From Thermoplasmata archaeon (GTDB lineage: Archaea > Thermoplasmatota > Thermoplasmata > Lutacidiplasmatales > UBA184), in assembly GCA_022750355.1 (NCBI GenBank), contig JAKIVW010000080.1, positions 1-8,531 of the forward strand: DNA of 8,531 nt, in the 5' to 3' direction. The position numbers were made by a program, and so were the translations under genes. Each line of letters opens with the position of its first letter. Within the stretch, counting starts at the first letter, position 1. The notes beneath the pieces are model-generated. The model did not search any database, was not told the DNA's origin, and worked only from the letters and a program-made list of their open reading frames with translations. Positions 1 through 6,614 of the stretch are shown one piece after another.

Positions 1-62
1 CACTTGGGACAGGCGGACGACGTCGGCATCGGGGCCGGGGGAGTCGGGCGATTGGTCGCCAT
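1..62 (-). CDS. N-terminal fragment of a probable zinc-ribbon protein (runs off the left edge)
   Basis: About 20 codons are visible from an ATG at 62-60. They read MATNRPTPPAPMPTSSACPK followed by a codon beginning TG at the window edge. If that codon is Cys, the protein opens with a Pro-rich leader and a CPKC zinc knuckle, as in many archaeal zinc-ribbon proteins. The ATG lies one base after the TAA stop of the upstream membrane protein. It is preceded by GGAG at 74-71 with 8 nt spacing, a good archaeal Shine-Dalgarno, so it looks like the second cistron of that operon. A second in-frame Met (29-27) is a less likely start. Function cannot be assigned from 20 residues. The start is seen; the zinc ribbon is inferred. 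Confidence 0.5.
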   Translation of the reverse strand, partial: MATNRPTPPAPMPTSSACPK

Positions 63-63
63 C

Positions 64-630
64 TTACACGCTCCGGGATGGGGGGTTGCCGTTCCCACCG
101 GACGGGGGAGGAGTGGTGGTCGGCGTGCTGGGGGAGTTGGCGGTGGAGTACGAGAAGGCGGAAACGGGGGCTTCGCGTTGCCAGGACTGTCGGGCGACCT
201 CCTGGTGGGCGGTCGCCTGTACCGCGCGCAGCCTCCACGAGATCAACGCGATGGTGACGGCGAGGAATATCACGAGGACGATCAGCCCGATCAGCATGTT
301 GTTCGAACTCTCGACCCCGTAGCTGGGGCCGAGCCCGACCGAGAGGAACAGGGTCGCGAAGCCCATCGCGAGGAACGCCCACGCGAGGGAACGCTGGGCC
401 GCCGGGTCGCGGGAGGCCGACTCTAGCAGGTAGCAGCCGATCGCGAAGACCAGCGAGAGGACCCCGATCAGCAGGAGGGCCCCAAACTCGTGGTTCTGGG
501 GCAGGGCGATGTAGATCCCGTAGAACAACAGGCCGGCGACGATGAGGAAGAGGGCCGTCAGCACGGCAGCGCTGAGACCCTGGCGGGCTGGGGGTGCGCC
601 GGTGGTGGGAGTCGAGGCATTCATCGTCAT
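64..630 (-). CDS. Small integral membrane protein with four predicted helices and a Pro/Ser/Thr-rich tail
   Basis: This 188-residue protein has four strongly hydrophobic stretches at about residues 20-43, 49-70, 81-101 and 111-131. A loop with SASRDP (71-76) separates helices 2 and 3. A basic WRLR motif (132-135) follows helix 4 and, by the positive-inside rule, suggests that both termini are cytoplasmic. Residues 136-188 are polar and then Pro/Thr/Ser/Gly-rich, probably disordered. There is no cleavable signal peptide and no catalytic motif, and I do not recognise the family. The start is ATG at 630, with a TATA-like box 25 nt upstream and no Shine-Dalgarno; an in-frame ATG at 624 is an alternative. 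It lies 57 bp downstream of the large TPR gene on the same strand and one base upstream of the next cistron. It may be a small membrane anchor or scaffold; this is inference. Confidence 0.85.
   Translation of the reverse strand: MTMNASTPTTGAPPARQGLSAAVLTALFLIVAGLLFYGIYIALPQNHEFGALLLIGVLSLVFAIGCYLLESASRDPAAQRSLAWAFLAMGFATLFLSVGLGPSYGVESSNNMLIGLIVLVIFLAVTIALISWRLRAVQATAHQEVARQSWQREAPVSAFSYSTANSPSTPTTTPPPSGGNGNPPSRSV
71..74 (-). promoter_or_regulatory. Shine-Dalgarno GGAG for the cistron starting at 62
   Basis: On the minus strand GGAG sits 8 nt before the ATG at 62-60, within the last codons of the membrane protein gene. It decides the start of the partial downstream gene and contrasts with the SD-less, leaderless first gene of the same operon. 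Confidence 0.5.
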
Positions 631-650
631 CGGCCGAAGAGGTCGCCCCC

Positions 651-660
651 CCTATAAGAG
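651..660 (-). promoter_or_regulatory. TATA-box promoter for the membrane protein operon
   Basis: On the minus strand the sequence reads CTCTTATAGG, a good archaeal TATA box with a pyrimidine/AT core. Its centre is about 25 nt before the ATG at 630. TFB/TBP-directed initiation about 25-27 nt downstream would place the transcript start at or next to the start codon, giving a leaderless mRNA. It means this gene can be transcribed independently of the TPR gene that ends at 688. Confidence 0.65.
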
Positions 661-687
661 ACTAAGTGGGTGGATTGCGAACTCGTC

Positions 688-3600
688 TCATAGCCGGGGT
701 TCGTCGTCGGTCCTCTCCCGACGCGGACGGGGAGCCGGTGGGGGTGGGGCGGGCGGTTCGGGTGGTGTCGCTGTCGCGGGCTTCGCCGGGGCCGCGGCCG
801 GAGGGCGCTTTGCCGGCGCGCTCGTGGGAGGGGTCGTGGCAGGGACGTGCGGTCGCTCTTGCGTTGACTTGGACGTGCGGGCAGGTTCCGCCGGCGGAGG
901 GGAGTGGCCGGTCGGTTTGGAGGGAGCCGGTTTGGGGCGGGTGAAGACGCCCTTGAGGGCCCCCGCCGCGGTTCCCGCTTTCGTGGGAGCCGATCGCGTC
1001 GGCATGGACGTCTGCATCTGGACTCCATCCACGGGTCGGACCGTCATCGGCGAGACGGGCTGACCGCATTTCGGGCACTTCGGGAATTGGCCAATGCAGT
1101 GTTGGCAGAGTGGGGCGCCGCAGCCGTGAAGGACGGACGAGACCCCGCCGCAGCCGACACATCGGGGTGACCCGGTCGGCGCAAACGTACGCTCCGGGGT
1201 TCCGCCCAGCGCTGGACCTGCCGGAGCAGCGGCCGGGCCGCTGTGACCGGGCGCCTCCGCGGGGGCAGTGCCCGGCGAGGCCGCCGGAACGGTCTCCGGC
1301 GCGAAGAACCGTTCGGAATCCTCCTCCGCGACCTCGACCGACCCCGGTCCGACTCCGGGCGCTCCGGCCCGGAACTCGGGGGAGTACGCCCCGAGGTCGA
1401 GGGAGGGAACGGGGGCATGGACCGCGGTGCCGGACTGCTCGACCGCCTTGATGAGGCGGGCTTTGTAGATCCCGACGCGCATCGTGCGCACCAGTTGGAA
1501 CAACGTCCGCTGGTCCGGCGGCATCACGAGCGCCTTCCGGGCGAGCTCCTCGACATCCGGCGTGAGGACGAGGTTCTCGGGCCGAAGGTCCGCCTCGAGC
1601 ACCGCTCGGAGGTAGCCGAAGCTTCGCTGGAGTTGGTCGAGCGACATGTTGGGCGGGGAGAGAACCGCAACGTCCGAGAGCGTGAACCCCCGACGCTCGA
1701 TCCCCGGGGGTCTCCGCTCGAGGGCGGCGGTGATGAGGTGTTGGGACTGGATCTCGAGGTCGTGGACCTCGACCGCGCTGAGGCGCTCCAGGTCGACCTT
1801 TCCGGGGCGTCCGATGGCGGTGAGCACCGGTTCCAGGAACTCGAACGGAACATGGAGCGTGACGAACAGGTCGTTCTTCGCGACCGGACGATTGAGGCGA
1901 GCCTCGAGCAGAAGGGCCTCCCGCCCGTACCGCTGGACCTGCTGGTCACGCGTCTTCTCGACCGCGAGCTTCTTTCCGTCCTTCGCCGCCCCGTAATCCG
2001 AATCGAGGGAGAGCGCCCGGTCGAAGCTCGCCGCCGCCTCCTGGGGACGACCGGTCGCGATGAGCGCGAGCCCTCGGCTGGTCCAGGCGGGAAGGTTCTT
2101 GGGGTCGGCGTCGGCGGCCCGCTCGTAGAACGCCAGCGCCTCGTTCGGGTGACCCAACTTCTCGGCAACGAATCCGGCGCGAAGGAGCGAATCGACCGCC
2201 GCGGGGTCGATCGCGAGGGCATGTTGGTACGCGGACGCCCCTTCGGGCCAGTTCTGGCGCGCGATCGCCACCTCCCCGGCACGGGCCCAAATCGCGCCGC
2301 TCTTGGGAAGCACGCCGACGGCCTGCTTGGCAACCTCCGCCGCGCGATCGAGGTGCCCCGACCCGCTCTCCGCCTCGATCAGCAGGAGGTAGAGGCTTTC
2401 GTCGGCGGGGACCTTCGGGATGGTGGTAGAGAGGAACTCTGCGGCTTCCACGTGCTGACCCTGGTCGAGCATCGTACGGGCGATCCCAGAAACCGCGACC
2501 GGAGAGGTCGGGTCCCGGGCCCGGACCCCCTCGTACACCGTGCGCGCCTCGGTCGGGCGCTCGAGGGCCGTTAGGATCTGGGCGCGGAGGAGGAGCAGGT
2601 TGACGCTGGCGGGGGTCCCCTCGGGGGCGCCTTTCTCGGCGTCGTCCAGCACCTCGAGCGCGAGGTCCGGGCGACCGGCCGCGAGGCGCAGGCGGGCCCG
2701 ACGGACCGCGATCTCGGCTTTCAGCGCCGGGTCGATCTCGGCCGCGCGGCTGTAGGAGTCGTTCGCGTCGTCCGTCATCCCGAGGCGAGCCGCGAGGTCC
2801 CCCCGCTCGAGGTGGAGTGTCGCATCTTGACTCTCCGGGGCCGGCCCCGCCAGCAATCGGTTGAGGGCGTCGTACGCTTCCTTCGACTCCCCCGCGTCGC
2901 GATCCAATCGGAACTTCTCGAGCAGGGAGGAGGGGTCGTCCGGTTCGAGGAGCAGTATCGCCTTGAGGGAATACAGAACCTCGGAGGGGCGCCCGAGGGC
3001 CCTCCAGGCGTCCGCGCGCGCCTTCCAGGCGGCGACGTCGTTCGGGTTCTCCTTGAGCAACGGGTCGGTGATCTGGACCACCTCCGAGTACTGGCCCGCA
3101 AGAACCAGCGCCTCGGCCATGGCGATCCGACCGTGGCGGTTCTTGGGTTCGACCTCGAGCCCTTTGCGATAGTAGGAGATCGCATCGGCGTACGCCCCTT
3201 GCGATCGAAGGGCCTCGGCCACCTCGAAGTAGGCGTGCGGGTCCCCGTGCGCGTTCTCGACCGCGCGTTGCAGGACGCGGAGGGCGTCGGCGTGTCGCCC
3301 GAGGCGCAGCAGCAACTGTCCTTCCTTCCGCAGGTACGCTGGGTTCGCCGCATCGCGCAGGAGCAGCAGGTCGATGAACTGGAGCGCGCGGGCGTCCTGG
3401 TTCAGATGGTCGAGCACTTCCACCGCCCCCCAGAGCAGGTCCGGGTCGTCCAAGCCGGTCGTCAGAGCTCGCGAATAGACCTCGATCGCTTCGGCGTACC
3501 GCCCGGTCTCTCGGAGGGCGTGCCCGAGCTCCTTCCGGACGTCATTCCGCGTCGCGTTCTCATCGCGGGCGAGGAACGCCTGATATCCTTGGATGGCACG

Positions 3601-5259
3601 GGCCGAATCACCGACCAGCCGAGAGGCTCGCGCAATGCCGAGGTCCGCGACCGACGCTGCCTCGGCATCGGTCGAGGCGCGCTCGTAGGAAACGAGGGCC
3701 GTTCGGGCGGCCTGATCCCGTTCGGCCGAAGCTTCGGGCCGGTCGTAGGCGAGAGTCAGGTACAGATTGCCCCGTTCGATCGCGAGGTCGGTGCGAGTGG
3801 GATCCAACCGGAACAGCTCGTCCAGGACGGGGGCGAGCTGGGCCGGGTCGCTGGAGGTCGCCAGGACCGCTTTCTTCTCCAGCAAGTAGGGCAATTGACC
3901 GGGGTGGGCGTCGAGGAGCGCGTCGTACGCGGAGAGCGCGTTCACCGCGTCTCCCGCGGCAGAGTACGATCGGGCGAGTTCGAGCTGCGCGGCGATGTCC
4001 GTCGGGTCTTCGGATAATATCGCCTGCGCGAACTCCCGGACCGCCGGGTCGTTTCCCGAGCTCCGGGCGAGCTCGAGCCCCTTCCGGTGCTCGACCAGTG
4101 CCTGGGGCTGCGCCTTCACGATCGCACGGTAGGTGTCGAGCGCTTCCGGGGTCTTCCCCTGGGAAACCTGGAGTTCGGCCACCCCGCCGAGGGCGTCCAG
4201 ATTGTCCGGTTGGGCCGCCAGGATCGCGCGACACGCGGCGAGCGCCGCGTCGACCTGGTCGAGTCGGACGGCGAGGAGGTGGAGCGCGTGAAGATTCTGC
4301 AGGTTGCGCGGGTCGACCTCCGCGAGCCGCTGGCGTGCGGTCAACGCGATCTCCGGTGCGGGCGCCTCCAGAACACGGGCCAGTTCCCCGAGAGTCGACG
4401 CGTCGGGGGGTTCGGCGCGGGCGATGAGCGCCTTCGAGCCGGCCACACCCTCGTCCGGAGTCCCGAGCTCGAATTGAAGTCGGATCGCCAACAGGTTCGC
4501 CGGGTCGCTCGGCGGGTGCTCGCCCCGGAGGGGAGCCACCGCCGCCAAGGCGTCCGTCGGTCGCCCCACGGCCGCGAGCAGACGCGCCCGGGCCAGGCGA
4601 AGTCCGGGGTCGTCGGGGGAGCCCTTCAACAACTCGTCCGCCGCCTCTAGGCCGCTCAGGTCCCCCCCGAGTGCTTCGGCGAGGTCGAGCTTCATCCGAA
4701 GCGCTTTGGGATCGGTGGGGACGAGTCGCAGCGCCTTGTCGACGTACTGGGTCGAGCTCGCGTCGAGCTGCTGCGCGTGGAGGTACGCTTCCGCGGCGTC
4801 GGCCGGTTTCTCGAGCAACTTGAGGGCGTCGCCGCGGGTCGCCCACAACGCCCGGTCGTTCGGAGCCCCTTGGAGCGCCTTGCCGACGAGGGCGAGGACT
4901 TCGGGGAGGTCCTGGTTCTGTCCGAGGAGGATCAGGGCCTTGTGGTGCAGCAGGGGAACCGCGCCCGGTTGGAAACCCAATCCGAGGTCGATCGCCCGGA
5001 GCGCGAACGCGCCCTGTCCGAGCTGATTGAACTGCATCGCGACATCATCGAGCAGCGGACCGACCTCTTCCCCGGACGGGACCAGATCCTTCTTCCGGGA
5101 CTCGGCCCCGGCCAGGAACGCTTTCAGGAGTGCGACCTCCTGATCCCGGTCACCGCCGGTCTGCGAGTCGGCGGCCGCGCGGTACAGGGTGCGTACCTCG
5201 TCGAGCGGAGCCCCCGGAGGGTTCGCGGACGGCGGAGACGCGGGCTCCGGCGTCGACAT
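688..5259 (-). CDS. Giant TPR-repeat protein with C-terminal helical domain, RING-like zinc finger and Pro-rich tail
   Basis: This is a 1523-residue soluble protein with no signal peptide or membrane segment. Residues about 22-1100 form an almost unbroken array of 34-residue TPR-like units, roughly 30 of them. Clear ones lie at 571-605, 640-673, 674-707, 708-741, 742-775, 987-1021, 1022-1055 and 1056-1093, with the usual small/large residue pattern and a Pro near the unit end (for example LEVEPKN, LAIDPAA, DADPKN). TPR superhelices are protein-binding scaffolds. Residues about 1105-1275 form a charged, mainly helical region that I do not recognise. Residues 1276-1365 are a Pro/Ala/Gly linker. 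Residues 1367-1398 carry C1367, C1370, H1378, C1380, C1385, C1388, C1395 and C1398, spaced like a RING or other cross-brace zinc finger. Residues 1400-1523 are Pro/Ala/Lys/Arg-rich and disordered. The ATG at 5259 has a TATA-like box 29 nt upstream and no Shine-Dalgarno. The gene is divergent from the HD phosphohydrolase. Its likely role is a cytoplasmic assembly scaffold; the specific partner is unknown. Confidence 0.93.
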   Translation of the reverse strand: MSTPEPASPPSANPPGAPLDEVRTLYRAAADSQTGGDRDQEVALLKAFLAGAESRKKDLVPSGEEVGPLLDDVAMQFNQLGQGAFALRAIDLGLGFQPGAVPLLHHKALILLGQNQDLPEVLALVGKALQGAPNDRALWATRGDALKLLEKPADAAEAYLHAQQLDASSTQYVDKALRLVPTDPKALRMKLDLAEALGGDLSGLEAADELLKGSPDDPGLRLARARLLAAVGRPTDALAAVAPLRGEHPPSDPANLLAIRLQFELGTPDEGVAGSKALIARAEPPDASTLGELARVLEAPAPEIALTARQRLAEVDPRNLQNLHALHLLAVRLDQVDAALAACRAILAAQPDNLDALGGVAELQVSQGKTPEALDTYRAIVKAQPQALVEHRKGLELARSSGNDPAVREFAQAILSEDPTDIAAQLELARSYSAAGDAVNALSAYDALLDAHPGQLPYLLEKKAVLATSSDPAQLAPVLDELFRLDPTRTDLAIERGNLYLTLAYDRPEASAERDQAARTALVSYERASTDAEAASVADLGIARASRLVGDSARAIQGYQAFLARDENATRNDVRKELGHALRETGRYAEAIEVYSRALTTGLDDPDLLWGAVEVLDHLNQDARALQFIDLLLLRDAANPAYLRKEGQLLLRLGRHADALRVLQRAVENAHGDPHAYFEVAEALRSQGAYADAISYYRKGLEVEPKNRHGRIAMAEALVLAGQYSEVVQITDPLLKENPNDVAAWKARADAWRALGRPSEVLYSLKAILLLEPDDPSSLLEKFRLDRDAGESKEAYDALNRLLAGPAPESQDATLHLERGDLAARLGMTDDANDSYSRAAEIDPALKAEIAVRRARLRLAAGRPDLALEVLDDAEKGAPEGTPASVNLLLLRAQILTALERPTEARTVYEGVRARDPTSPVAVSGIARTMLDQGQHVEAAEFLSTTIPKVPADESLYLLLIEAESGSGHLDRAAEVAKQAVGVLPKSGAIWARAGEVAIARQNWPEGASAYQHALAIDPAAVDSLLRAGFVAEKLGHPNEALAFYERAADADPKNLPAWTSRGLALIATGRPQEAAASFDRALSLDSDYGAAKDGKKLAVEKTRDQQVQRYGREALLLEARLNRPVAKNDLFVTLHVPFEFLEPVLTAIGRPGKVDLERLSAVEVHDLEIQSQHLITAALERRPPGIERRGFTLSDVAVLSPPNMSLDQLQRSFGYLRAVLEADLRPENLVLTPDVEELARKALVMPPDQRTLFQLVRTMRVGIYKARLIKAVEQSGTAVHAPVPSLDLGAYSPEFRAGAPGVGPGSVEVAEEDSERFFAPETVPAASPGTAPAEAPGHSGPAAAPAGPALGGTPERTFAPTGSPRCVGCGGVSSVLHGCGAPLCQHCIGQFPKCPKCGQPVSPMTVRPVDGVQMQTSMPTRSAPTKAGTAAGALKGVFTRPKPAPSKPTGHSPPPAEPARTSKSTQERPHVPATTPPTSAPAKRPPAAAPAKPATATPPEPPAPPPPAPRPRRERTDDEPRL
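1066..1161 (-). other. Eight-ligand RING-like zinc-finger segment of the TPR protein
   Basis: This is residues 1367-1398 of the 1523-residue protein. The ligand pattern is C-x2-C-x7-H-x-C-x4-C-x2-C-x6-C-x2-C. Four ligand pairs in 32 residues fit a two-zinc cross-brace fold (RING, FYVE or related treble-clef). The last pair, CPKC-G, is a typical zinc knuckle. The spacings are at the short end for a true RING. The ligands are seen directly; the fold is inferred. A pair of unrelated zinc knuckles is the alternative. Confidence 0.6.
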
Positions 5260-5282
5260 CGGCGAAACCCAGCGCGGACCAC

Positions 5283-5294
5283 CGCATAAAATCG
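5283..5294 (-). promoter_or_regulatory. TATA-like promoter for the giant TPR gene
   Basis: The minus strand reads CGATTTTATGCG here. The AT core TTTTATG (5291-5285) is centred 29 nt before the ATG at 5259, inside an otherwise very G+C-rich gap. No Shine-Dalgarno precedes the ATG, so a leaderless or nearly leaderless transcript is likely. Confidence 0.55.
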
Positions 5295-5330
5295 CGCGAC
5301 CCGAGGAAGCGTCGTCGATCCTCGGCCCGT

Positions 5331-5340
5331 CCTCTTATCC
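5331..5340 (+). promoter_or_regulatory. TATA-box promoter for the HD phosphohydrolase
   Basis: CCTCTTATCC contains a CTTAT core centred about 25 nt before the GTG at 5361. The spacing matches the box in front of the gene starting at 630 and implies a leaderless mRNA starting at GTG. With the minus-strand box at 5283-5294 it makes 5260-5360 a compact divergent promoter. Confidence 0.6.
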
Positions 5341-5360
5341 TACGGCTTCCTCGCGGGGCC

Positions 5361-6614
5361 GTGCCTCGTCGAACGGGCTCCCTCCGGGGGCGCAAGTCGA
5401 TCTACGACCCCGTCCACGGAACCGTCACGCTCGAGGAGACGAGCCTCGACCTCGTCGGTACGAAAGCGTTCCAGCGACTCTGGGGGATCCGTCAGACGGG
5501 ATTTGCCCACCTCGTGTTTCCCGGGGCGAACCACACGCGTCTCGAACACTCGCTCGGAACCTACTCGGTCGCGGGGCGCGTCGCAGAACACCTCGGACTG
5601 GATCCGGAGGAGGCCAACCTCGTCCGGGCCGCAGCCCTCCTCCATGACCTCGGCCACGGGCCGTTCTCCCACACGCTCGACGGGCCGATGGAGGAGGTGC
5701 TGGGCTTCGGTCACGAAGAGCGGTCACGCGCCACGATCGTCGGAAGCGCCGGGGTCGGCGACATCCCCGCGATCCTCGAGCGCGCGGGACTCGTTCCGAA
5801 ACACGTCGCGGATCTGGTCGACCCGCCCGTCCGGTCGCGGCCGCGCTCGATCCTCCGGGAGATCCTGCACGGAGCGGTCGACGCGGACCGAATCGATTAC
5901 CTCCAGCGGGACGCCCACTACACCGGAGTCGCTCACGGAGCCATCGATGCCGCGCGACTTCTCGATACGATGCACGCCCTGCAGGGGCGGCTGGTATTCG
6001 CCGAAAAAGGGCGCAGCGCCGTCGAGGGCTTCTTGGTCGGTCGGGCGCTGATGTACTCGACCGTGTACTACCACAAGACCGTTCGCGCCGCGGAGATGAT
6101 GGCCCAAGGGGCGCTCGAGCGGATGCCCGGTTATCCCGATACCGCCCGTCCCTCCTTCGATTGGGAGGACGGCGAATGGCTCTATCGCGTGGGAGCGACC
6201 GGAGGGATCAGCGAGACGCTGGTTCGGGGGCTGGTCACCCGCCGGTTGTACAAGCGCGTGCCCGGGCGGCGAGCCCTGACTCCCGCGTCGCGTCGCGCTT
6301 GGAAGAGGTACCTCGAGCACCCCGCCGACCGCCGTCGGCTCGAAGATGAGATCGCCGCGCGGGCGCGGGCTCCCCCGGGATCCGTGCTGATCGACCTCGC
6401 GGGTCTGGTTCCGCGGGGGGATCCCGCCCGAGACTGGGGGGAGATCGGCCTCCTCGAGGACGGGAAGCTCACGTACCCATTCCGGCGGCCGAGCCTCTGG
6501 CTGCTCCTCGCCACCCGCCCCCCCTCGGACTGGGCGGTCAGCGTGTACGCGACCGAGCGCTCCCGCGCCGCGGTCGAGCGCGTGGTTTCGCGGGACGCCG
6601 CGTTCCTTCCTTGA
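5361..6614 (+). CDS. HD-domain dNTP triphosphohydrolase-like protein (COG1078, SAMHD1/EF1143 type)
   Basis: This 417-residue metal-dependent phosphohydrolase probably cleaves dNTPs to deoxynucleoside plus triphosphate and so controls the cytoplasmic dNTP pool. The N-terminus has the family signature IYDPVHG (14-20), then FQRLWGIRQTG (37-47) and a PGANHTRLEHSLG block (54-66). Aligned by motif to SAMHD1, the metal ligands are H63, H95-D96 and D176. H99, H104 and H118 match the further active-site histidines, and R60, R177 (for Lys), Y180 and D184 match substrate contacts. All are present, so the enzyme looks intact. Residues about 200-300 are helical and the C-terminal part (about 335-417) is an accessory domain. 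The same frame is open back to 5130, but GTG 5361 is chosen because the TATA box lies 25 nt upstream and family similarity starts about 13 residues later. The last 77 bp overlap the convergent EVE gene. Substrate range and allosteric control are not visible. Confidence 0.93.
   Translation: MPRRTGSLRGRKSIYDPVHGTVTLEETSLDLVGTKAFQRLWGIRQTGFAHLVFPGANHTRLEHSLGTYSVAGRVAEHLGLDPEEANLVRAAALLHDLGHGPFSHTLDGPMEEVLGFGHEERSRATIVGSAGVGDIPAILERAGLVPKHVADLVDPPVRSRPRSILREILHGAVDADRIDYLQRDAHYTGVAHGAIDAARLLDTMHALQGRLVFAEKGRSAVEGFLVGRALMYSTVYYHKTVRAAEMMAQGALERMPGYPDTARPSFDWEDGEWLYRVGATGGISETLVRGLVTRRLYKRVPGRRALTPASRRAWKRYLEHPADRRRLEDEIAARARAPPGSVLIDLAGLVPRGDPARDWGEIGLLEDGKLTYPFRRPSLWLLLATRPPSDWAVSVYATERSRAAVERVVSRDAAFLP

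Noticed and set aside
1243..2574. A 443-codon plus-strand open frame opposite the TPR gene
   Set aside because: It is antisense to clear TPR repeats, Arg/Glu/Gly-rich with no domain, and expected from strong GC3 bias.
2812..4017. A 401-codon plus-strand open frame opposite the TPR array
   Set aside because: It is a shadow of the TPR gene; its repetitive pattern mirrors the repeats on the other strand and it has no motif, promoter or Shine-Dalgarno.
3608..4846. A 412-codon minus-strand frame inside the TPR gene
   Set aside because: It is an alternate frame of the same strand, with Arg/Gly/Pro-rich composition typical of a shifted high-G+C frame.
5130..5360. N-terminal extension of the HD protein back to an upstream start at 5130
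   Set aside because: The extension would overlap the divergent TPR gene, is Arg/Ser-rich, and contains the TATA box that lies 25 nt before the GTG at 5361; family similarity starts after 5361.
5724..6320. A 198-codon minus-strand frame opposite the HD gene
   Set aside because: It is antisense to the conserved catalytic core of the phosphohydrolase and has no recognisable domain.
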